Both the position numbers and the translations under genes were made by a program. Shown one piece after another: positions 56,896-64,000 of a DNA stretch of 64,000 nt (its first letter is position 1; each line of letters opens with the position of its first letter). Source of the DNA: Oribacterium sp. C9. Lineage in GTDB: Bacteria > Bacillota > Clostridia > Lachnospirales > Lachnospiraceae. A model generated the notes under the pieces. The model made no database searches. It saw only the letters and a program-made list of their open reading frames with translations, and had not been told where the DNA came from. The stretch lies in assembly GCF_002007235.1 (NCBI RefSeq), contig NZ_MUHW01000017.1, forward strand, positions 1-64,000. The letters run 5' to 3'.

Positions 56896-57978
56896 ATGAA
56901 AAGAGTAAGTAAGTTTTTTTTGCTGCCGGTTGTGGGTGCAGCTGTTTTGGCAGTTTCAGCCTGCGGTGTCAGGGCTGTTCCTGAGGCAAAGGATGAAACA
57001 ACAAGTATAGAAGCCGATGAAACATCGGCTGCGGAGGAAACTTCCGGGATAAGCATTGAAAGTAACAATGTTTCTGTTCCGGCGAAGATAGAAAGAGCGA
57101 AGTTTCCTTATCCATATACAGCACGGGCATTGACTGCTGTAAATATGCATGTTGATTCGGAAAGTGATTCTGCGGTTGTGGGAGTACTTGAAGAAAATGC
57201 CCCTGTGTCGGTTGAGAGAAATATAGAGGGATGGGATCAGTTCAGTGCCAACGGACAGACCTGTTATGTACTTAAGAAGTATCTCATACCCGATGATTAT
57301 ATCGCCATGAATAATCAGTTTCTGGGAGCGACACTGGATTTAAGTCATATAGATCCGGATAAGCCTATGATAGCCCTGACATTTGATGATGGACCAAAGG
57401 CAGAGGTCACGAACCGTATTCTGGATTCGCTTCAGCAGTACGGAGGTCATGCCACATTTTTCATGCAGGGAAGCCGTGTTGTGGGAGAGAACAACGACTG
57501 TGTAAAGAGGATGGTGGAACTTGGATGTGAGCTCGGTAATCACACCTATACCCATGATTATCTCGATTCTGTTCCTGTAGAAGGCATAAGGTCTGTGATC
57601 AGAAAGTGTGACTACATGGTGGAGGAGACTGTCAAAGTGGCACCTACGGTTTTCAGACCACCAGGAGGAAACAGATCAGGAGAGATAGCTTCAGCTGTCG
57701 GGAATCTCGGACTTCCAATGATCATATGGTCCATAGATCCTCTGGATTATTCTACAAAGGATGCTGACAATACCTTCAATGTAGTTATGGAAAAGGCTCA
57801 GGATGGTGATATCGTTCTCATGCACGATACCTATTCAGAAACTGCAGATGCTGCAGAACGCCTTATTCCCGCACTTATAGAGAAGGGATTTCAGCTGGTG
57901 ACTGTCAGTGAGATGGCACAGGCAAAGAAGTACCCTATGATTCCGGGTAATGAAGTGTACAACATGAGAGAGAAATAA
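56896..57978 (+). CDS. Polysaccharide deacetylase lipoprotein with SH3 domain
   Basis: A 360-residue lipoprotein with lipobox VSAC. A bacterial SH3-like domain (about 75-135) for wall binding is followed by a NodB deacetylase domain: TFDDGP (metal Asp), HTYTH (metal His pair), RPPGG, and LMHD near the C terminus. All catalytic motifs are present. It should remove acetyl groups from peptidoglycan or other amino-sugar polymers outside the cell. It is the last gene of the yfbR-deaminase-transpeptidase-deacetylase series. Confidence 0.94.
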   Translation: MKRVSKFFLLPVVGAAVLAVSACGVRAVPEAKDETTSIEADETSAAEETSGISIESNNVSVPAKIERAKFPYPYTARALTAVNMHVDSESDSAVVGVLEENAPVSVERNIEGWDQFSANGQTCYVLKKYLIPDDYIAMNNQFLGATLDLSHIDPDKPMIALTFDDGPKAEVTNRILDSLQQYGGHATFFMQGSRVVGENNDCVKRMVELGCELGNHTYTHDYLDSVPVEGIRSVIRKCDYMVEETVKVAPTVFRPPGGNRSGEIASAVGNLGLPMIIWSIDPLDYSTKDADNTFNVVMEKAQDGDIVLMHDTYSETADAAERLIPALIEKGFQLVTVSEMAQAKKYPMIPGNEVYNMREK

Positions 57979-58023
57979 AAGAAAAGCCGGCGCATGCGCC
58001 GGCTTTTCTTTTATTTCTCTCTC
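57966..58023. terminator. Perfect 58-bp palindrome, bidirectional terminator
   Basis: Arms 57966-57994 and 57995-58023 are perfectly complementary. A GC core is flanked by TTTTCTTTT on both strands. The palindrome includes the deacetylase stop codon and, on the other strand, a stop codon at 58011-58013. Confidence 0.9.
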
Positions 58024-58061
58024 CAGAACCTCACGGCCTCCTCAGAAGCCATCACTGACAT
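58011..58061 (-). pseudogene. Tail of a lost minus-strand gene
   Basis: The minus strand reads a C-terminal-like frame ending SEEAVRFWREK and a stop inside the palindrome. Upstream of it the frame is soon stopped. It looks like the 3' end of a gene whose body was deleted at about 58060, where the esterase frame begins. Confidence 0.35.
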
Positions 58062-58767
58062 GAATACAGTGAAGAAGTATGATTATGAAAGCGGTCTTCC
58101 GGTGTTGTATCTTCTGCATGGAGCTTTTGGAGATGCATTTTCATGGCTGAGATACAGCAACATCGACAGATATGCTCAGGACCGCGGCATAGTTGTTGTA
58201 ATGGCAAGTGCCGAAAATTCTTTTTATCAGGATCTGAGATACGGTCGGAAGTATTATACTTTCTTCACTGAAGAGCTGCCTAAGTTCATTCAGAATGTCT
58301 TCCCTGTATCAAAGAAACGTGAAAAGACCTATGTTGCGGGATTTTCCATGGGCGGTTACGGAGCCTGGTATCTGGGACTCAGACGACCTGATATTTATTC
58401 AAAGGCCGCATCTATGTCCGGTGCCATAGACATTGCAGCACTTGAGAAAAACAGAGCATCACAGGATCCTTTCATGTGGGAGAACAGTTTTCATGATGCA
58501 TTGAACAGTGATGGAAGCTTTACTCTCAGTGGCAGTAGATATGATCCTTTCACACTTTATGATGAAGCGGTAAAAAATGGACAGGTTCCGAAGCTTTACA
58601 TGGCTTGCGGAAAAAGCGATTTTCTGTATGAATCAAATCTTCATGTGAAAAAGGTCATGGAAGAAAAAGGTGCGGACCTTGTTTATAAAGAAGGTGAAGG
58701 AGCCCATGACTGGAATTTCTGGGATCGTTACATACAGGATATACTTGACTGGTTAATTAAAGAATGA
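58060..58767 (+). pseudogene. Esterase (EstA/esterase D-like) lacking its N terminus
   Basis: The frame encodes about 235 residues of an alpha/beta-hydrolase: PVLYLLHGAFGD, then VVVMASAENSFYQD and the nucleophile elbow GFSMGGYGAW, with a late His in EGAHDWNFW. Relatives begin 30-40 residues earlier with a beta strand and a leader that are absent here. No ribosome site precedes the ATG at 58060. The upstream 22 codons belong to the palindrome and a foreign gene tail. It is most likely a deletion-truncated gene, although translation of the core is not excluded. Confidence 0.65.
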
Positions 58768-58789
58768 ACTGAATATGGAGGAAATAAAG

Positions 58790-60281
58790 ATGGGTATGAA
58801 TAATGCTGAAGCTATAAAGCTTGGCAATGACCGGAAACATACTTTGGGATTAGGCTCGAAGGGAACCGACTCCCACTTAAGTGATAATGAGATAAAGAGT
58901 GCATTACTGGAAAATGCCAAGATCCCTTTCGGTCTCAAGGACAAGATCGGTTATGCGGCCGGAGATTTCGCGAATGATCTCACATTTGTAATCGCAGCTA
59001 TGTTCATGATGAAGTTCTATACAGATATTATGGGTGTTTCCTCTGCCATAGTCGGACTCGTCATGATGGTGGCAAAGATCGTTGATGCCTTTACTGATGT
59101 TGGAATGGGTCAGATAGTTGACAGAAGCCGTTACACAAGAAAAGGTAAGTTTGCTCCATGGATCATGCGCTTCGCGGGACCTGTGGCAGTGGCGTCATTC
59201 CTCATCTTCGCACCGTATTTTGCTGACAAACCTATGAGCTTCAAGATCGGCTGGATGTTCTTTACATACATTCTCTGGGGTTCAGTCTGCTACACCGGTG
59301 CCAATATTCCCTACGGTTCCATGGCATCAGCCATAACCAGCGATCTCAATGAGAGACAGCAGTTGTCTACCTGGAGAAACATCGGCGCAACCATAGCACA
59401 GATCGTCATCGCTGCAGTTCTTCCTCTTAAAGGATGCGGAGGGACATCAGGTTCTTGACGGCGGACGTCTCATGCTGGCTTCAGGAATCTGTTCGGTGCT
59501 TGCGGTACTCGTATATGCAGTCTGCTATGTTCTAGCAACTGAGCGAGTTGTGATAGAGAACAAGGAAGAAAACAAAAAGAATGTGGGTGAGCTTATGAGG
59601 ATTCTGTTCACGAGCCGCTCATTCCTCGGAATCATAACATCAGCCCTCATCCTCCTTCTGGTTCAGCTAACTCTTTCAGGTATGGGCAACTATGTATATC
59701 CTAACTATTTCAACAACACAACATTTCTTGCCATCGGTTCCCTCGTTAACTGCCTCGTGGTTCTTGCACTTGCGGCTGTTATAGGAAAGCTGGTGGAGAG
59801 ATTCGGAAAGAAGGAGATAGCCGCTGCAAGTTCTGTCTTCGGTGCAGCCATGCTTTTCATCATGTTTGTGATACACACAAAGGATCCGCTTGTTTACTTC
59901 ATATTTGGTGCCGGAGGATATGTGGGAATCGGAATATTCAGTCTGGTATGCTGGGCTATGATCATCGATGTAATTGATGACATCGATGTGAAAAAGGATT
60001 ACCGCTCAGACGGAACGGTTTATGCCGTATATTCCTTTGCCAGAAAGCTTGGTCAGGCCGGCGCCTCCGGTCTTACGGGACTCCTCCTCGCCTTTGCGGG
60101 ATATACAACTACAACTTCCTTCGATACAGTGGTAGTTAACAATATCTATAATCTGGCAACTCTCGTTCCTGCCATAGGCATGGTGCTTCTTGCGCTTTCA
60201 CTTCTTTTCTTCTATCCCCTTTCAAAGAAGAGGGTTGATAAGAATGCAGAGATCCTCAGACAGAGAAGAGAGAACCACTGA
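58790..60281 (+). pseudogene. GPH-family sugar:cation symporter, frameshifted
   Basis: Two frames together make one MelB-like transporter of about 495 residues. The first (58790-59458) has the FGLKDKIGYAAGDFAND opening and DRSRYTRKGKFAPW loop, and ends soon after AAVLPL. The second resumes in the +1 frame with KDAEGHQVLDGGRLML and continues to 60281. The shift lies near 59425-59440. It is either a real mutation or a sequencing error; no clear slippery heptamer is present. GGAGG precedes the start at 58790. With the broken esterase upstream, a decaying locus is likely. Confidence 0.8.
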
Positions 60282-60322
60282 TTATTACAGTGAATTTTAG
60301 AAACGTGACCATTCAAGGCACT

Positions 60323-60370
60323 AAAAAAGCAATTCCGGATTCCAAAACAGGATCCGGAATTGCTTTTTTT
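60323..60370. terminator. Bidirectional terminator
   Basis: Twenty-one-base arms (60323-60343/60350-60370) with one mismatch and T-runs on both strands, between converging genes. Confidence 0.93.
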
Positions 60371-60390
60371 ATTAAATCCGTATTCATGAC

Positions 60391-61029
60391 CTAAAATTTT
60401 ATCTTCAGCTCTGCCTTCACCGGCTCCTTCACGAGCTTTGCAAATGCTTCACCGTCTGAAGCTTCACCCACTATGCAGCCGTAGTGCACCGGTATGGCTA
60501 CAGCAGGCTTTATTTCATTAACGAGTGCCGCAGCCTGTCGGATATCCATGGTATAGGTTCCGCCAACAGGAATGATAGCCACATCACACTTTACCATCTT
60601 TGCTTCAGGAGTTGCATCTGTATCACCGGCAACATATATTCTTCTGCCGTCTACCTTCAGAATATAACCTACCCATTCGTTACTTTTTGGGTGGAACTTT
60701 TTGTCAATATTGTAAGCCGGAACAGTTTCGAGGCTGAGACCGTCCACATCACGATCCTCTCCGGGTGACACTGTGACGATTTTTTTTACCAGACCGGCGG
60801 CTTCCTGGGCCTTTACCTTCATGGATTCAGGAACCACCAGAACAGTATCACTTCCGGCCACCTTCTCTATGTCCTCAGGTGAAAAGTGATCATAGTGTTC
60901 ATGAGTTACCAGTATGAAGGAAGCATCATTAGGGGTTTCCTTCAATTTGAAAGGGTCTACATATATCATTCCGAGCCCGCTCTTTATGCCCACACTGTTA
61001 TGCCCGAAGACCATGATATTCTCTGTCAT
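60391..61029 (-). CDS. UlaG-like MBL-fold metal-dependent hydrolase
   Basis: A 212-residue metallo-beta-lactamase-fold protein. The HxHxDH motif is THEHYDHFSP (about 42-51), with GDTDATPE and a final HYG supplying other ligands. It is of the short UlaG-like group (family often annotated as MBL fold hydrolase or YtkL/UPF0173). The substrate is unknown. It is cytoplasmic and lies beside an ArsC-like gene on the same strand, 112 bases away. Confidence 0.9.
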   Translation of the reverse strand: MTENIMVFGHNSVGIKSGLGMIYVDPFKLKETPNDASFILVTHEHYDHFSPEDIEKVAGSDTVLVVPESMKVKAQEAAGLVKKIVTVSPGEDRDVDGLSLETVPAYNIDKKFHPKSNEWVGYILKVDGRRIYVAGDTDATPEAKMVKCDVAIIPVGGTYTMDIRQAAALVNEIKPAVAIPVHYGCIVGEASDGEAFAKLVKEPVKAELKIKF

Positions 61030-61141
61030 ATTTACCTCCTTTTTTTGAAAATCCAGATATAAATGCCATTGTATGATCAGTTGTAAAAAGTCGATACAGG
61101 ATTGCTCTGAGCTATTTTATAAAATGAATCATAATGCAGGT

Positions 61142-61495
61142 TCACAGACCTGCTTCACTCCACTCAGCTTCCTTGAATCCCAGAAGGACCGTATCACCGT
61201 TTATGAGAAGCGGTCTCTTCACCAGCATTCCGTCAGAAGCAAGGAGTCTGAACATCTCATCTTCACTCATGTCCGGAAGCTTCTTTGAAAGTTCCATTTC
61301 GCGATAAAGCTGTCCGCTGGTATTGAAAAACTTCTTCAGCGGAAGTCTGCTCTTTTTATGAAGCTCCCGTAATGTATTTTCATCCGGATGATCGCCCTTG
61401 ATATCCACAGGCTCATACTTGATGGCATGTTCATCCAGCCATTTCAGGGCTTTTTTACATGTTGTACATTTTGAATAGCAGTAAACCTTCGTCAT
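61142..61495 (-). CDS. ArsC/Spx-family thiol protein
   Basis: A 117-residue protein of the arsenate reductase/Spx group. It begins TKVYCYSKCTTCKKALKWL with a CTTC pair, then RPLLI near the C terminus where ArsC-type proteins have Arg-Pro. Such small clostridial members are usually named arsenate reductase family but act on unknown thiols. The start at 61495 is fixed by GGAGG 5 bases upstream. Confidence 0.85.
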   Translation of the reverse strand: MTKVYCYSKCTTCKKALKWLDEHAIKYEPVDIKGDHPDENTLRELHKKSRLPLKKFFNTSGQLYREMELSKKLPDMSEDEMFRLLASDGMLVKRPLLINGDTVLLGFKEAEWSEAGL

Positions 61496-61580
61496 AATCA
61501 CCTCCAGAATATTTTCTTATTCAATAATTATAATGATGCAAGTGTCAAAAGTCGATATGGGCTCGCGTCACCGGGAATTA

Positions 61581-61665
61581 CATATAAAAAACTGCAGCCA
61601 CCAACTCAGGTAACTGCAGCCTTTTTCATGACTATCCCCCACTTTTGTGCAGGCACAAGTGGAGG
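61581..61665 (-). terminator. Two hairpins after the flavinylated lipoprotein gene
   Basis: On the minus strand, an imperfect stem at 61637-61665 precedes a second hairpin using repeated CTGCAG (61588-61613) followed by six T. The second probably ends transcription. Confidence 0.6.
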
Positions 61666-61692
61666 AAAACTTATGAAACTTATATCATTTAT

Positions 61693-63057
61693 TTACTTTG
61701 CAGCCTCTGCGATAAGACCTACATAACCTGCTGTATCAGCAAGAGTAGCACCGCTTACTGCATCAACGGCATCAGCCTGCTCTGAAAGAGCCTTTACATC
61801 GGAGATGCTCATACCATTTACGTGGTTCTGGATAGCATTGTAGTTCTCATCGATACGAACTGTAGCATTAGCCTTCTTGTTCATAAGGTCTGAGTAGTAA
61901 TCTGCATTCACGCGCTTTGAGAAAAGAACATTTGCAGGATCTGCATATCCGGCACCGAAGTTATCAGCATCATCAGAATTTGGAACGCCCTCAACATCTG
62001 CTGAAGCTCCGAACTGGAAATCATCGATCCATGAAAGGATAACATTCTTACCATCTGTAAGAACTGCAGCTGTTGAGAAGCACTTGTTACCGTGAGCTGC
62101 ACCGATGGCCATGTTAAGCTTCAGATCTTCGCTGGAACCGTTGAACTCTACGGCCTGTGTCTTCTGAGCGATCTTTCCAGCCTCACCGATAGCAGCAAGG
62201 TAGTTGCCTGTATCAGCAAGAGTAGCACCGCTTACTGCGTCTACAGCTGTTGCATCACCCTTATATGCTGCGAGCTCGTCAAGAGTCTTTCCAACCGCAA
62301 ACTTCTGGATCTCATCATAGTTGTCGTTAAGACGGACTGTGCTTCCTGCCTTCTCAGCCATGTTCTTGCTGTAGTAATCAGCATTTACTCTCTTGCTGAA
62401 AAGCATCTGGCCCTCTGCGAAGCCTGCACCGAAGTTGTCCTTATCATCGCCGTTAGGAACACCTGTTACGCTGTCAGCTGCTCCGAACTGATACTCATCG
62501 ATATAAGCTGCGATAACAACATCATCCTTAACAACAGCTGTAACCTGTGAGAAGCACTTGTTACCGTGAGCTGCTGTGATTACCTGTCCCATCTGAATAC
62601 CGCCTTCAACAGGAACAATCTCAGCCGGTGCTGAAACGGCCGGTGCCTTTGTCTCAGGCTCAGCTACTTCAAGACCCATAGCAGCTGAAACTGCATTCTT
62701 AACTGCTGTAGATGTAACTGTAGCACCTGATACACCATCGATATCAGGACCGTTTGCAGCGATAACCTGTTCCTTCAATGTATCAAGGGCAGCGCCGCCA
62801 ACTGTAGGAGTCTCTCCATCGCCTGTGATTACCGCGTCAGTGATGGTTCCTTCCTTCACTGTAAGCTCGACAGTAACCTTCCCTCCAAAACCGTCAGCCT
62901 CTCCTGTTAATGTCTCTGCTTCTGAAGTAGCTGCTTCAGTAGTGGCTGCGGCTGTTGTAGCTGCAGCTGTTGTTGACTCAGGAGCGGACTGAGATCCGCA
63001 TGCTGTGATTGCTAATGCTGCCAGTGCAGCAGCGGCTGTTAAATACTGCTTTTTCAT
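61693..63057 (-). CDS. Lipoprotein with three flavinylation motifs (FMN-binding)
   Basis: A 454-residue lipoprotein with lipobox ITAC (Cys20) and an Ala/Thr-rich linker. An FMN_bind domain carries DGVSGATVTS (107-116). Two tandem repeats of about 150 residues follow, each with AAHGNKCFS near the start and DAVSGATLADT at the end (273-283 and 432-442). In known proteins ApbE attaches FMN to the Thr of such motifs. It may therefore hold up to three flavins and pass electrons outside the membrane, as PplA-like proteins do. Whether the two later motifs are modified is inference. No ApbE gene is in the window. Confidence 0.85.
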   Translation of the reverse strand: MKKQYLTAAAALAALAITACGSQSAPESTTAAATTAAATTEAATSEAETLTGEADGFGGKVTVELTVKEGTITDAVITGDGETPTVGGAALDTLKEQVIAANGPDIDGVSGATVTSTAVKNAVSAAMGLEVAEPETKAPAVSAPAEIVPVEGGIQMGQVITAAHGNKCFSQVTAVVKDDVVIAAYIDEYQFGAADSVTGVPNGDDKDNFGAGFAEGQMLFSKRVNADYYSKNMAEKAGSTVRLNDNYDEIQKFAVGKTLDELAAYKGDATAVDAVSGATLADTGNYLAAIGEAGKIAQKTQAVEFNGSSEDLKLNMAIGAAHGNKCFSTAAVLTDGKNVILSWIDDFQFGASADVEGVPNSDDADNFGAGYADPANVLFSKRVNADYYSDLMNKKANATVRIDENYNAIQNHVNGMSISDVKALSEQADAVDAVSGATLADTAGYVGLIAEAAK

Positions 63058-63237
63058 AAATATCTCCTTTTGAGCAATAAAATCAAGTGCAAGTTATTTT
63101 ACACAAAAGAATTGTATTTGTCCATATACATTATATTGATAGTGCAAGCGGATGACTTAGAGAAAACCTATACAAAGTAGGGAAAATACCATATAACATG
63201 TTATGTAACCTTTGACTAAAAAAATTATTTATTTTTG

Positions 63238-63265
63238 TTGACATACTGTAAAATTTTGGTATTCT
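63238..63265 (+). promoter_or_regulatory. Promoter of the decarboxylase leader RNA
   Basis: TTGACA (63238-63243), 16-base spacer, TATTCT (63260-63265). The expected transcript start is about 63272, right at the first hairpin. Confidence 0.65.
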
Positions 63266-63271
63266 GAATCT

Positions 63272-63545
63272 CGACAGAGGATTTCTGTCTCTTATAGGCC
63301 TGTTACAGGGATATGATATATCCGCTGTGAAAAGCTCATCGGACAGGGCCGGCCATTGCCGAAGTGGTGTTATGCCACATATTGATCGAGTTAAAAGCTC
63401 AATTTTATAAGTTGGTTACTTCATAACCGGTGTTAAAAGCACACTACTTGTGAAACGTTCAATAGGCAATCAGGCAGAGACAGATCTGAAATGATTTAAA
63501 GAATGATTACGGGCAGTGCTGCGAAAGCGGTACTGCCCTTTTGTT
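63272..63545 (+). ncRNA. Structured leader RNA with intrinsic terminator, unassigned
   Basis: A highly structured segment of about 210 nt is followed by a terminator and lies upstream of the decarboxylase. Long-range pairs are 63285-63291 with 63477-63483 and 63298-63302 with 63471-63475, closing the RNA. Inside are hairpins such as GGATAT/ATATCC, GTGG/CCAC, GGTTA/TAACC and two loops of the form TTAAAAG. An alternative 5' hairpin, 63273-63278/63284-63289, overlaps the closing strand and excludes it. The terminator stem is 63511-63522/63527-63538, then TTTT. It matches no lysine, SAM, cobalamin or T-box core I know. It is either a riboswitch or an independent RNA. Confidence 0.6.
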
Positions 63546-63625
63546 ATGAAAGGATTGTGAGAGCACGAAGTGTGAAACAAACAGTTCTTTCAAAGAATAC
63601 TTTAACCTAAAAGAAAGGCAATCCA

Positions 63626-64000
63626 ATGGATCTCAGTAGACAAAAAAAAGCCCCAATATATGAAGCTTTGGAGCGCTTCAGAAAACTTCACGTGGTTCCT
63701 TTCGATGTTCCCGGACACAAAAGGGGACGCGGAAATCCTGAACTGGTGAATTTTTTAGGGCAGCAGTGTGTCGGCGTGGATGTCAATTCCATGAAGCCGC
63801 TGGACAACCTGTGCCATCCTATATCTATCATAAAGGAAGCTGAGGAGCTTGCGGCGGATGCCTTTGGTGCAGCCCATTCCTTCCTCATGGTTGGTGGCAC
63901 CACCTCTGCAGTACAGGCTATGGTACTGACCGCATGTAAGGCGGGCGATAAGATCATACTTCCGAGAAACGTACATAAAAGTGCCATAAATGCACTGGTA
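63626..64000 (+). CDS. Orn/Lys/Arg decarboxylase, N-terminal part
   Basis: The first 125 codons of a PLP-dependent decarboxylase of the fold-type I Orn/Lys/Arg group. Evidence is VPFDVPGHKRGRG near residue 25, and FLMVGGTTSAVQAMVLTACKAGDKIILPRNVHKSA, the conserved cofactor-binding region. The gene runs off the window edge, so the substrate and C-terminal domain cannot be judged. AAAGG lies 7 bases before the ATG. It is preceded by the structured leader RNA and terminator, which may control its expression. Confidence 0.92.
   Translation, partial: MDLSRQKKAPIYEALERFRKLHVVPFDVPGHKRGRGNPELVNFLGQQCVGVDVNSMKPLDNLCHPISIIKEAEELAADAFGAAHSFLMVGGTTSAVQAMVLTACKAGDKIILPRNVHKSAINALV

Noticed and set aside
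59425-59445. Programmed ribosomal frameshift in the GPH gene
   Set aside because: There is no classic slippery heptamer or following pseudoknot, and a transporter has no known need for one; mutation or sequencing error is simpler.
63272-63500. Lysine riboswitch
   Set aside because: A GCCGAAG heptamer is present, but the conserved AGAGGNGC and AGUA parts and the following P4 pattern are missing.

Overview
The window reads as low-GC Gram-positive, most likely a rumen or gut anaerobe of the Lachnospiraceae (Butyrivibrio-like). This is an inference from gene style: a PPi-type phosphofructokinase, Ala/Thr-rich lipoproteins with flavinylation motifs, GH78/GPH sugar loci, YitT, DUF1292 and DUF1653 proteins, AGGAGG ribosome sites and extended -10 promoters. 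No rRNA, tRNA, CRISPR array or intact insertion sequence was seen.

The centre (about 44.6-52 kb) is a replication and partition module of a secondary replicon (chromid or megaplasmid). It has a 2-kb mostly non-coding region with inverted repeats and TGTTTCAC half-sites, then a DUF1653 gene, parA, parB, about 20 helically phased 17-bp iterons (GTTGAG-N6-TACGG) and a Rep_3-type initiator gene. Genes to the left run mostly on the minus strand and genes to the right mostly on the plus strand, so transcription diverges from this module as expected for an active bidirectional origin.

Left arm (0-44 kb): NERD-like and HAD membrane-anchored proteins; a degenerate-GGDEF/EAL sensor; PPi-PFK; a lipoprotein; YaaA; a candidate small RNA; a transposase remnant; a BCP peroxiredoxin; a CitMHS transporter with a two-component system; NAD(P)H-hydrate epimerase; an alpha-L-rhamnosidase/GPH transporter/AraC locus; YitT; two large surface proteins; metY; a GNAT/TetR pair; DUF1292-TrmH-YcxB-like genes; a Tat-exported flavoprotein with LysR and radical SAM neighbours; a fructose-type PTS operon (BglG-type regulator, EIIA, EIIB, EIIC, class II aldolase); and an extracytosolic FMN/FAD reductase lipoprotein with a divergent RpiR regulator.

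Right arm (52-64 kb): a compact operon of a YfbR-type 5'-deoxynucleotidase, an unusual adenosine deaminase fused to a C-terminal Rossmann/SLOG-like domain, an L,D-transpeptidase and a polysaccharide deacetylase. It ends in a perfect 58-bp palindrome. After it come a decayed locus (esterase lacking its N terminus, frameshifted GPH transporter), a UlaG-like MBL hydrolase, an ArsC/Spx-like protein, a lipoprotein with three flavinylation motifs, and a structured leader RNA with a terminator ahead of an Orn/Lys/Arg decarboxylase cut by the window edge.

The strongest candidates for something undescribed are the deoxynucleotidase/deaminase-SLOG pair, the iteron origin with its unusual upstream region, and the two unassigned structured RNAs (8.25 kb and 63.3 kb).
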